Shown here: one piece after another, positions 10,559 to 20,700 of the stretch | Layout: each line of letters begins with the position of its first letter | Numbering within the stretch: the first letter of the stretch is position 1 | Source: Macrotrachela quadricornifera | Lineage: Eukaryota; Rotifera; Eurotatoria; Philodinida; Philodinidae | Reading direction: 5' to 3' | DNA: 64,000 bases | Assembly: GCA_022393335.1 (NCBI GenBank) | Contig: JAJEKB010021880.1 | Span: forward strand, 2,204,325 to 2,268,324 | Notes under the pieces: generated by a model | Seen by the model: only the letters and a program-made list of their open reading frames with translations | The model's database searches: none | Told to the model about the DNA's origin: nothing | Position numbers and translations under genes: made by a program

Positions 10559-10571
10559 TGACTTAAGTATT

Positions 10572-11679
10572 AAGTTACAATAAATAAGCAATTATTAGTT
10601 CATTTTTCTTCTGGCAACATTTCGCATTTTACGAGTTTTCGATTTTTATCATTCTTGCAGCTTGTTTAATGATTATGGATCCGATTGATAAACACATGTG
10701 TCGAAACTGGATTAGTGTTATCTGAATGACATTGGAAGTAGCTGTTGTTTCTGGTAATATATTCGGATTTACTTCGATTTTCTAGGTATTACCTAGCTAT
10801 GGTATATACGATAGTTATTGTACAATGTCAACTATCACAAATACAACAATGCTTCTAGAAAAAAATTGTGATAGACAAACTAAAAAATATCAATGATGTT
10901 AACAGAATGTTATTTTAGTAATACATAGCTTGTTAAATTTTTAAGATACATTGACTTTAAAAATAATTTTCTACAATTCACCATCGATATTTATGCGTAG
11001 ATTTATCGATTTATTTGGTAGTCGTCTTATAAAATTAATTGCAATGTAAATAGTGTACTATTATTCATTCGATTTCAAATCCACGTGTTTTTTCTTTTTG
11101 ATTATTTTAGAGTCTTTCATACTGTCGGATGGTTAGCTTTGGCTCTTGCTAAACCAGGTAATTTGATTCAGATGAATGTGAAAGTATGTCGCTTGTTCCT
11201 TGTTATTTATAATAAAAGATTCCCAATCAATATAGAATTGATTAGTTCCACCAAATGCTACAGAATTTCTTATTATTTTGTATTAAGTTAAAATTTTTCC
11301 ATATATTTCTGATAGTATGGCTATTTTCGAAAGTGATCATGCCCTATCTAATATCAACAAAGGCTACCGTGACTAAGAATTCCGTTTTCTGAAAAGATGC
11401 TCACGGCTAATCAAGTTTTGTAAGTCTTCTCGTAACTAAGTAATGAAAAATCATGCTCAAATCTGATTGGTTGAAAAGATATTGAAAAAATGGAGTTTAT
11501 TGACTTGCTTATCTTCAATTAAATTTTATATAAAACCTGATGTTCTCAGAAAACACGTTTTCTAGAAGAAAAATTTCAAAGTTGAACGGTATTTCAAGTA
11601 TCAAGGTTACTGCTTGAAATGCTCAGATTAAGATCATATGATAATATCCAACCTTTACTAACCTATACAATGATTAGAA
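10572..11679. other. Intergenic, nothing recognised
   Basis: No gene with recognisable features is present. The 68-codon frame at 11085-11291 has no family signature. The sequence is AT-rich, with no clear inverted repeat. Confidence 0.45.
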
Positions 11680-12037
11680 TTAGGTATGCACCGAGCCCAA
11701 ACATTCAGGTTCCGACTCGGTGTCAGTGGGATATAGGTTATCCAGTTCACCACTTGGGCCATGTCATAAGATGTTATCCATAATATTTTGCATCACACAT
11801 AATTACACTATTGATCATAAGTTTCGCTGTGTGAAATTGTAAAGTTTCGATCATTGTCCATGAAGTTTTTATCAGAGATTCAACTTAACTCATTGGACCC
11901 AATGGGGTCCACCGGTCGATCCCATTATATTTTAACAAGAAACTTAATAAAAAACGCTTTCTTTTCTTTTATCCTTAGGCGAAAGGTTACACATAAAGTG
12001 CGATCTGCTTTGCCTTTGCTATTTTTAAAATCATTTG

Positions 12038-12589
12038 TCACGTAGCAAATTGGTTCTCATTAAAACAATCAAGACAAAAAAAATTTTTTTCAATCAGACA
12101 GAAAGTTTTTATTCTCTTTGTTGTTGAATGATACGCTTCTTTTGATTGTTTTTCCCTGTTTTTCTCGTAACAACCAACACAGCCTCTTCGGACATCGCGG
12201 TCAGATTTTTTCTTTTTTTCGAGCTTGTGACCAGCTAGTTTGCGCTTCGGTTGACTGATCGATTGTTGTCTCGGACTAAGTTTCAGCTTCTCGAATGGCC
12301 TACCAAGAAGTAAAGATCGTACGAGACTTTCACGAAACTGCGGGAATGGGCACTTTGCTTTCCGTGTAGTTTTTTTGTTATCAGTAACTTTTTCGTCAGA
12401 AGTGTCAGATTCAAGATGCATTCTATCGAAATCCTCATCCAGAGAGCTCACTTCGCTAAGTGAGCTAGCGCTATCTTCTCTATCGATTTCTTCAAACAAC
12501 ATGTGAGCTGTTCCAAAATTTTGGTCGTATTTATATACAAGACGATAGAGAGAAAAGAATAAGGTTGTGTAAAGATCGATAGAATCCAT
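12038..12589 (-). pseudogene. piggyBac-like transposase C-terminal fragment with cysteine-rich zinc finger
   Basis: This 183-residue frame starts at an ATG. The C-terminal third matches the terminal zinc-binding domain of piggyBac transposases: RRGCVGCYEKN, a spacer, IKTFCLIEKNFFCLDCFNENQ. Upstream, FPQFRESLVRSLLLGRP resembles the segment that precedes this finger. Residues 33-70 are acidic and Ser-rich. The DDD catalytic core is absent, so it cannot encode an active transposase, although the frame is still open. It could be a surviving exon or a domesticated fragment. Confidence 0.6.
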
Positions 12590-12620
12590 TCGGCTAATAT
12601 AAAGTCCTGCAAAATTCTTA

Positions 12621-12968
12621 CCCAGCAGAAATCAGAATTTGTACACTATAGACTTTCATACAACTATGCATCCATCAAACAATAAAATTCTGCTATGTTG
12701 TATTTCTACACCATAATTTTGAATAGAATTCTAATATTTTAGCCAAATTTTAACCCGACAAAGATTTTCACATATTTATGTTCTCATAAAAAATAGAATT
12801 CTAATGTTCTAGCAGTATTTTAATCGAATATAAAGACTATCTTCTATAACAAGCACTGAACTAATCATGAGAAAATCAAATTCTACTGAAAATTTGAATC
12901 CTTAGCGGAATTTACCACAGTAGTAGTATAAATAAGATATGAGTTACGAAATTCTCAATTCTGCTGGG
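12621..12968. mobile_element. 348-bp MITE with CCCAGCAGAA termini
   Basis: The left end is CCCAGCAGAAATCAGAATTT; the right end, reverse-complemented, is CCCAGCAGAATTGAGAATTT. TA flanks both ends (TTA before, TAA after), consistent with a TA target duplication. The interior is AT-rich and non-coding, with repeated AGAATTCTAAT words. Confidence 0.75.
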
Positions 12969-13041
12969 TAATACTACTTAGCCTTATGCACCAAATGGCA
13001 GTTTGATGTTAACATTTTCAAATTTTAACTCCTTAATATAA

Positions 13042-13290
13042 CCCTTTAACTGTCACTAAACCATATGTGCGCCATCAGCTTTATCACTCTGTAATACTAA
13101 TGTAGCTATTCATAATATATGTTGTTTAGACACGTTTGCGTAGAAGTAAATGGCTCGCAGCTGGAATTTTTATATCATCGTTTGCTTAAAGCTTAGAATG
13201 TGATCATGCTATATTAAAGAAAATATGCGTGATGCAGTTGTACAGTCGCTCTGTGATATGTGTGCTAAACTTAAATTGACAGTCAAAGGG
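13042..13290. mobile_element. 249-bp piggyBac-type MITE
   Basis: The ends are CCCTTTAACTGTCA on the left and, reverse-complemented, CCCTTTGACTGTCA on the right. The flanking tetranucleotide is ATAA on both sides (13038-13041 and 13291-13294). CCC-starting ends with a 4-bp duplication fit the piggyBac group, though the usual target is TTAA. Confidence 0.65.
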
Positions 13291-13682
13291 ATAAAGAAAA
13301 AAAAGTCGAAGAAAAAGTAAAGTATCCTATTTTTTTATTCCTATATGGCAATCAGAGCTTTGTCAAGGCACAGCGTGGATCTGAACCATTTTAGAGTTTT
13401 CGTAGTCTTACTGAGTCTTACTCATATTCTGGATATGGAATTAAACGGTAGCTGATAGTTAGATATCTTTCCTCATGAGATTCATGCTTGGAGTCACAAC
13501 TCCTTTAAGCTGAATCTTTGACAAAAATTTCATGGGCAATGGTCGAAACTTATGATCAATAGTGTAATTATATGTGATGCAAAATATTATGCATAACATC
13601 TTATCAAATAGCCAAAGTGGCGAACTAGATAATCTATATATCACTAACACCGAGCCACAGTTCGGGCTCTCTGCATGCCTAA

Positions 13683-15486
13683 ACAGAATAGAGTACCAAT
13701 TTTTCTAGAAAATTTCTGAAATATTCTCAATTCAAGAAGGATAATGTAGATTTCTATCACCAAATTTACTCTAAAATACTGAGAATGTGCCGGACCAATA
13801 CTGAGGTGTTAATAATTTAAAAGATATAATGCATTATTAACTCTCCTTAAAAAAAATCGTTGTCAGTCTTTGTGAAACATGAAGACGAGTATTTGTGTGA
13901 CGAATTACATGGAATTTTCATATATATATATCTCGTTTGTTTATCTTAACTCTTGAAAAGTCAGAGGGAAACTACAGATTTCGAATCATTAGCAACGTTT
14001 CAGCATTACAGAGGGAATTTAGTGCTAGGGACGTGTACTTTCCCTAGATTGAAAATTGTTTTCAAATGATTTTACGAACAGTCGTATTTTATGCAGATTT
14101 TTTGAGTAACGGGTTCCAGTAGATTATTTTCGTGAAAGGTATATTAAAATAAATTATTCGAATAAATTTAATCAGACACCGTCATATGCCTTCAGTTTTT
14201 TCCATGGAGTCGGTTTTAATTGGAGTTTTAGCCTTTTTCTTCAAAAATAGATTCTGCTCATATGATGCACAGGATCGACATATAGTTTCTTATAAAATAG
14301 TCCATAGATTATTTCTTCGTGTCTTTTCCGATGCACAGCATCGGTGAATAAATATACGCAAACGGCTGGTCGATCCGTGTATAAAGTTTGGTTGAATATT
14401 CGATGATTCACTGCTTTTCTTAGAAAGTCGAAAAATGTCGTAAATGCCATTCAATAATTATTTTAACAATTAATAATGTTTTATCTCAGAGTGAATTTAA
14501 TTTCCTTATCCTCGCTCACGGTTTGATCAAGTTATATTAGAGAAGTTCTACTATGCTCACATATTCCACATACCTCAATCTTCAATGTTCAATTCTTATG
14601 GATCTAGCTCATACCTAATCCTGACCGACTTGAACGGACAAACATACATGCATTTTTCAAACGTAACGTCTTCTCTTTGAGAAAACGGAATAAATCTCCT
14701 CTTTCCACTAATAGAGAGAAACTAGTAATACACAAAATGAAGACAAATAAAAAAACATCTCTCAGTATGATTTCTCGACTGTATTCTTTTGCCTAATATC
14801 AAAAATAGAATAGCGTTCACACTATTGTTCAAATAAAACAAGTGACGCTCGTCACTACGACTCACTGAGCTATCGTCTGAAGGGCTCGAAGCACTTATAC
14901 GCTAGTCTATTTTATCGAGACAAGTATTCATACTATCACACGTAACAGCCAATATTAGTTTCCATACTATTATAGTGATCTACTATAATCCGATACATTT
15001 TCTTAGAGCTTTGTCGAATTAGATGGGGAAATATGTCATTGTTATCTATGAACCCATAAAATGAAATATTTAAATGTTGATTTTGTAATTTTTTTCTATG
15101 TACGGTTGTAGTAAAAATTAGTTTTACTTGCTTCTTGATTAATAGGATGTAGAATTATTTATCGTTCGACACAAGATAGGATAAGTTAAGCGATGCGATT
15201 CAAGCGCGGGTTAACTTGTAAAGTCCTTTAGTAACACAATTTTGATTAGTCTGTTACTAAATGTCGACGATCTCCATCTTTTGACATCGATATTTGGCCA
15301 ATTTTATCTTGACATATAACTTTTAAATCTTTGAAGGGCCTATAACTATTTCGAAAGAGCAGTTCTTGGGAAGAAGTACTTCTATATAATAGTCATTAAC
15401 AATCTATGGTTAACCTCTTAGTTTGAGGTATAGAAATCTATGGGTACCTCTATAAGCTAGGTGTTACAGACTCTGCCCTTCACATT
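13683..15486. other. Intergenic, no gene recognised
   Basis: AT-rich sequence with a short ATATAT run near 13922. The 69-codon frame at 14241-14450 has no signature. Nothing else is supported. Confidence 0.4.
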
Positions 15487-15736
15487 ATGTCCATATGTAG
15501 GTCATTCTTTTTTTTCTCTTTTCTCTCTCTTTCTCTTCTTCTTTCTATACATATAATATCACATATTATATTCTTTGTTGGTATGATATCGATATATCTT
15601 TTTCTATTGTTATGTGATATTATATGTTCTACCGTTCGTGTTATTCTTTTTTTTCTCTTACATACATATATACGTGTGTTTTTCTCTCTAGTCAGTTGTC
15701 TTGATCTCTCTCGTATCTCTCTCTATTCTTGTAGCG
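15487..15736. repeat. CT-rich low-complexity tract
   Basis: The plus strand is dominated by TTTTCTCTCTC-type runs with interspersed ATACATATA. The 89-codon frame through it is a composition artefact. Confidence 0.6.
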
Positions 15737-15976
15737 TGTTTTTCATTTTAAAATAAAGTATAATAAACCCTAAAAAGAATGTGTTCTCTAATACTAGGGT
15801 ATAGAAAGCTATGAGTATCCTAAGAGAGTAGTCCATGAGGGCCTATGGATGCTTTTATAAGAATCTCTTTAGGACTTTAGTAGTCTTATTTACCCTTTAA
15901 CCCTTCAGCTTGACATAAGCACATAAACTATTTTGCTCATATGAACCTTTCTACAGTTGAGGAAACAGACTTGTAC

Positions 15977-16262
15977 GGATCATATTAAAGATGCCTCTTG
16001 ACAATGTTTATATTGTCCGAGTATATCTATGTCTGATTCGGATAATAGTAGAAAAAATCGAGGCTGAAATTTGAATGGCTGAAAAGATGTTCACACTATG
16101 AGCTGATATTAGGTTCTTACTATGTTCCATATCGAACATAGAGATGTTCGGGCCATATTAAAGATACTCTTGATAAACCCTAAATGGCCCGAATATGTCT
16201 ACGTTTCGTACGGATAATAATAGAAAAAATCCTTGCTGAAATCTGATTGGTTGGAACAGATA
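15977..16262. repeat. Diverged tandem duplication, offset about 174 bp
   Basis: The segment 15977-16092 reappears at about 16151-16262. Both contain CATATTAAAGAT, a CCGA-TAT-TCTA block, GATAATA-TAGAAAAAATC and GCTGAAAT-TGA-TGG in the same order. Confidence 0.6.
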
Positions 16263-16582
16263 AACAGACAAACATACATACATTTTTTCAATGTAAGATC
16301 CTTTCTTTCAGAAAGGGGAATTAAAATCCATTAATCAAAAGAACATCTCTTCCTAAATCTTTCATCAATTCCAAACCAATGAAACTAATTCACAACAATC
16401 TATCAGGTAAGACAAATGCCGTCGTGTGATGTTTTGAATATCAACTATCTTTTCTTATCTATTTATAGAGAAAGGATGAAAGGTTTTGTCGATCTTTGAA
16501 TTCTACTTTCCTATTCTAATTCAAAATGAAATCTAGATCATGGTAGCTATTCTCACTACTATGAACTGATACTATCATTGTA

Positions 16583-17272
16583 CAGGGTGTTTGGAAAGTA
16601 ACTCCCTATTTTAAATTCTTTATTACTCTCAAACAACAAAAGATATCGTCCTGATTTTTTCATCATTTTGAAGCATGGACTATGCCATTTTGTTGTAGAT
16701 GAAACAAGTCGATTGATCGTTTGACTGTCCCAGATCAAACACGAATGTCTGGAAATAACTGGGTGCTTCCATACAGCCCAAGAAAAAATCAAATATTTTA
16801 AAATCAATTGAAAGATATCACGTTTTTTAGAGAATTTTTTTCTGATCATTTTCGTATAAAGAAGTTTTGAGATTGACGCTAAAATGACAGAGCTAGAGCC
16901 CAGACACTGTATTAAAAGTTAAAGACAGCGCATTTTTCAGACTTTAGGCCTACAAAAAAATCCCATGCACTCGACTTAGTGAGAAACAAAAGACATTTCT
17001 ACGCTCAGTTTTTTATGCTCTACAACATGGTGGATTTGAGATTGTGGCAGCTTGAAGTCAGTGTAAAAATGGGCGAACCTATACGAAAGCACTCGGTTCT
17101 TTCCAGACATTCGTGTTTGATCTGGGACAGTCAAACGATCAATCGGCTTGTTTCATCTACAACAAAATGGCATAGTCCATGCTTCAAAATGGTAAGAAAA
17201 TCAGGACGATATCTTTTGTTGTTTGAGAGTAATAAAGAATTTAAAATAGGGAGTTACTTTCCAAACACCCTG
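16583..17272. mobile_element. 690-bp Tc1/mariner-type MITE with inverted repeats of about 190 bp
   Basis: The left end CAGGGTGTTTGGAAAGTAAC and the right end are reverse complements. Pairing continues for about 190 bp (16583-16770 against 17085-17272). A TA dinucleotide flanks each end (16581-16582 and 17273-17274), the mariner-type duplication. The two ORFs of about 100-130 codons are the same arm read in opposite directions and are not real genes. Confidence 0.85.
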
Positions 17273-17274
17273 TA

Positions 17275-17748
17275 TATTGTCTTTCGAGATATATATATAT
17301 ACACAACAGTATGTTTTCATCTTGTGATTTTTAATCATAAGGATTCATTTACTAACTTAAGAATCCGTTAAGCAAGGATGAAAACTAGTCTTAGTAGCTA
17401 TTCTCACTCTCAAGATTCCACAGGTACTTAGGTCGCTTGACAGAAAATATCTTAGTGACATCGAAATACATTGGTATTGTGGTAGCTTTACTCACCCTTC
17501 GACACGAAAATCGAATTTTTGGTGGTTTTATAAGAAGTTTTATTTTGATTCTTCAGACACACAAACTAGGAAACAGTTTATTCTTGCAAGACTCTTTTGT
17601 ACGCGAAAGAGAAAATAGAATTCAACAGCATCCGCTAGCCGTTTTATTGTATTTAAAAAATGGTAGAAAAAAAACCGTTGTTTTGCTGCATATCAAGATG
17701 TATTATTGTTTAGCATCAATCTTGGTACCTCACTGAACAGGAGACCTT
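17275..17748. other. 3' flank of the first F-box/LRR gene
   Basis: No further gene is seen. A 99-codon frame at 17437-17736 has no family signature and ends close to the LRR gene stop on the opposite strand. Confidence 0.4.
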
Positions 17749-20700
17749 TTAAGTAATCACAATCTTCGAATTAGTCCTTGTCTTCCATAAACTGTTTAAG
17801 TATTTTACATCTTCATTTTCAATATAATCACCGCTGAAGCTGAGTAGTATGAGTGTCTATAAAAAATAAAAGCATTGGCTTTCAGAGCCATCGTTCAGCC
17901 AAAAGAACATTACTGTATTTTGTTTTAATGCTTTTCTGAAATACCGAGCACATGCACTTTCTATTAGGAATGACACTTTACACTTACTTTACTAGTAACT
18001 AACGAGGGAACATCCCCTAATGACACCCTCCGTTTGGGCTCATATTGTAGATAAGAGCCCTAAAAAGGTTTGTTCCCATAGCTTGTTGTTGTTGGGATAC
18101 TGCGTTTTTAAGGTATTGGAATAACTTACTATCATAGTCCCCCTCAATGACATCAGAAAAATTCATTTTCGAATTTCGACTTGAAACTTTGTATAGAGTG
18201 AGGTCTCAACGAGCGTGGTTTACTGTGAAAGTTTCAACGTTCCTGAGTACTTCTGATGGCAAATAAGAACATCAAAACTTGCCTCTGCAAGTGACATTAG
18301 ATTACCAAAGCCGTATGTTAGGATAGAAACAAGGAATAGGTCTGAAACTTTCACAATAAACCACTCTCATTGAGACCTCACTCTATACAAAGTTTCAAGT
18401 CAAAATTCGAAAATGAATTTTTCTGATGTCCTTGAGGGGGACCATGATAGTAAGTTATTCCAATACCTTAAAAACGCAGTATCCGAACAACAGCAAGCTA
18501 TGGGAACAAAACCTTTTAGGACTCTTATCTACACTATGAGTCCTATCTATAGACAAAATATGAGCCCAAACGGAGGGTTTCATTAGGGGAGGTTCCCTCG
18601 TAAGTAACTATTTTAGTTACTTAGTCACGTAACTTTACAAGTGTATCATCCTCTAATTAAAGTTCAAATTTTACAGTCGGTAAGGATCACCTTAGGTTTT
18701 CAAGCTTTATAGTATCTAAGTACCTCTCGGAAATTAATGGTCGCTGCATCTACTTTTCTAATACTCAAAAAACTGGCCAATTAGATCGCAGAAAATCGTA
18801 ACTCGCTTATTTTATAGATAACCGTGGTAGGTTCTACGAGGACTTTTGTAGAGCACCCTTGATAATCTCAAATTGGCGCGAACAACCCTATGGTTCGTCC
18901 TTAACTTCATGGAGCAAAAGCGCCTCGAAATCTGTTTGACTGAAACTCTTTTATAACAACCAATCAGATAGCAGGAAAGGTTAACTCTCTTATTTCAGTT
19001 CGCAGTATGGTGTTGTTCGATCCAATTTGAGGTTATCAAGGGTGCTCTACAAAAATCCTCATAGAATCTTCCACAGTTATGCATGAAATAAGCGAGTTAC
19101 AGTTTTCTACCATCTGATTCGTCAGTTTTTCGAGTAATAGAAAAGTGGACGCAGCGACCAGTAATTTCCGAAAGGTGCTTAGATACTATAAAGTTTGAAG
19201 ACCTTACATAATCCTTACCGACTGTAAAATTTGGACTTTCATTAAGGGATGGTACACTTGTAAAGTTACATAGCTAAGTAAAGTGTATATGCCACCCCTA
19301 CTTGCTATTCTGTTATGGCCAAATTCGAGTTCTTTGAGTGTCTACAGAAAATTAAAAAGTAGACTTTGATAGTAATACACGACTAAGTGAAATTGTACTG
19401 TGTTGTGTTGCAATCCTTCACTTAAGTGTCGAGTGCCTTCATCTCCAATACTGTTACTGTCAAGATTGAGTTGTGTAAGTGTCTAGGGGAGATCAAGAAG
19501 TGTATTTTGATCATGATGAGGAAGAAAGTGGAACATTACTTTATTACGTATCAGTACTTCCTTTAGATATCGCGCACCTTCATCTCCAATATCGTTGCTG
19601 GCAAGGTTGAGTTGTGTAAGTACCTTCGAAAAATGAAAATATGAATATAGATAGTAATGATTGAATTGATAGAATGTTACTGGATTGTCTTTTAATGCTT
19701 CACTAAGATGCCGAGCACCTTCATTTCTAATCTTGTTACCCCCAAGGTTAAGCTGTGTAAGCACCTACAAACAATGAAAATATGAATATCGATAGTAATG
19801 ATTGAGTTGATAGAATGTTACTGGATTATCTTTTAATGCTTCACTGAGATACCTAGCACCTTCATTTCCGATTCCGTTATCCCATAGATTGAGTTCTGTG
19901 AGTGTCTATACAAAGTTAAAAGATAGATATTAATTGAAACGATAGAGAATAGAAAAAGGTTACAGCATGGTGTTGCAAGGCTCGGCTGAGACACTGAGCA
20001 CCTCCAACTCCGATGACATCCCAAGTAAGGTCTAATCGTTTAAGTGCCTAAAGCAAATGAAAAAATGAATTTCTATATCGAAAGATGAATAAACAGCATG
20101 ATACTTTATTGTTTTGTAATCCTTCACTTAGGTATTGCGCACCCAGACCATAAATATAATCATCCTTAAGATTTATTTCTATAAGTGTCTAAAGTAAATG
20201 AAAGAATTGGCTCTTAAAGTAATGAATTAGTGAGCAGATTGTTACTTCATTATGTTTCAATGCTTCACCTAAATGTCGAGCACCTTCATGCGTAATTTTA
20301 TTGCTCGCAATATTCAATTGTGCAAGTTTCTATTGGAAATGCAAAAATTGACTTTGACAGCGATGAATAAATAAAATATTACTTTATTATGTTTCAATGC
20401 TTCACTTAGATGACGAATACCTGTATCTCCGATCTCGCTATTATAAAGGCTCAGTCTTGTAAGTGCCTAGAGAAAATGAAGATATTGGCTTTAAAAGCAA
20501 TGGATTGGTTGGTAGAATGTTACTGTGTTATGCTGTAACGCTTCACTTAAATATTGAGCACCTACAACTCCAATTCCTTTATTTCCGATATCCAGTTTTA
20601 AAAGTGTCTGAAGAAAATGAAGTGAACTTTGCTGATTATAAATTAGCAAGTAGAGCAATACTTTATTAGTTTGTAGAGCATGACTGATGTGTCGAACACC

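Larger units (their letters stand above)
5236..10571 (-). mobile_element. Full-length Jockey-like non-LTR retrotransposon (LINE) with target-site duplication
   Basis: The element body is 5247-10558, read on the minus strand. Its 3' end is a 15-nt A tail, seen as T at 5247-5261. Directly outside, TGACTTAAGTATT occurs at 5236-5248 and again at 10559-10571, a 13-bp direct repeat (11 bp without the T-tail overlap). This is the expected target-site duplication. From 5' to 3' it has a 5' UTR of about 290 nt, a gag-like ORF1, ORF2 with endonuclease and reverse transcriptase overlapping ORF1 by 23 nt, and a 3' UTR of about 830 nt containing an 83-bp minisatellite. Open frames and an intact duplication suggest a recent insertion. 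Confidence 0.93.
11680..13682. mobile_element. About 2-kb composite bounded by inverted arms of about 200 bp
   Basis: The left arm (about 11680-11900) and right arm (about 13480-13682) are diverged reverse complements. Both share TTAGG-ATGCA at the outer end, then CATAATATTTTGCATCACA and TTACACTATTGATCATAAG or their complements. Between them lie a piggyBac-type C-terminal ORF (minus strand) and two smaller MITEs. This could be one transposon with long inverted ends or two opposite copies of a repeat. No target duplication was confirmed. Confidence 0.55.

Noticed and set aside
15487..15756. Hydrophobic 89-codon ORF resembling a membrane protein
   Set aside because: The composition comes from a CT-rich low-complexity tract.
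16559..17371. Two ORFs of 96 and 130 codons with nearly the same protein
   Set aside because: They are the two inverted arms of one MITE read in opposite directions.
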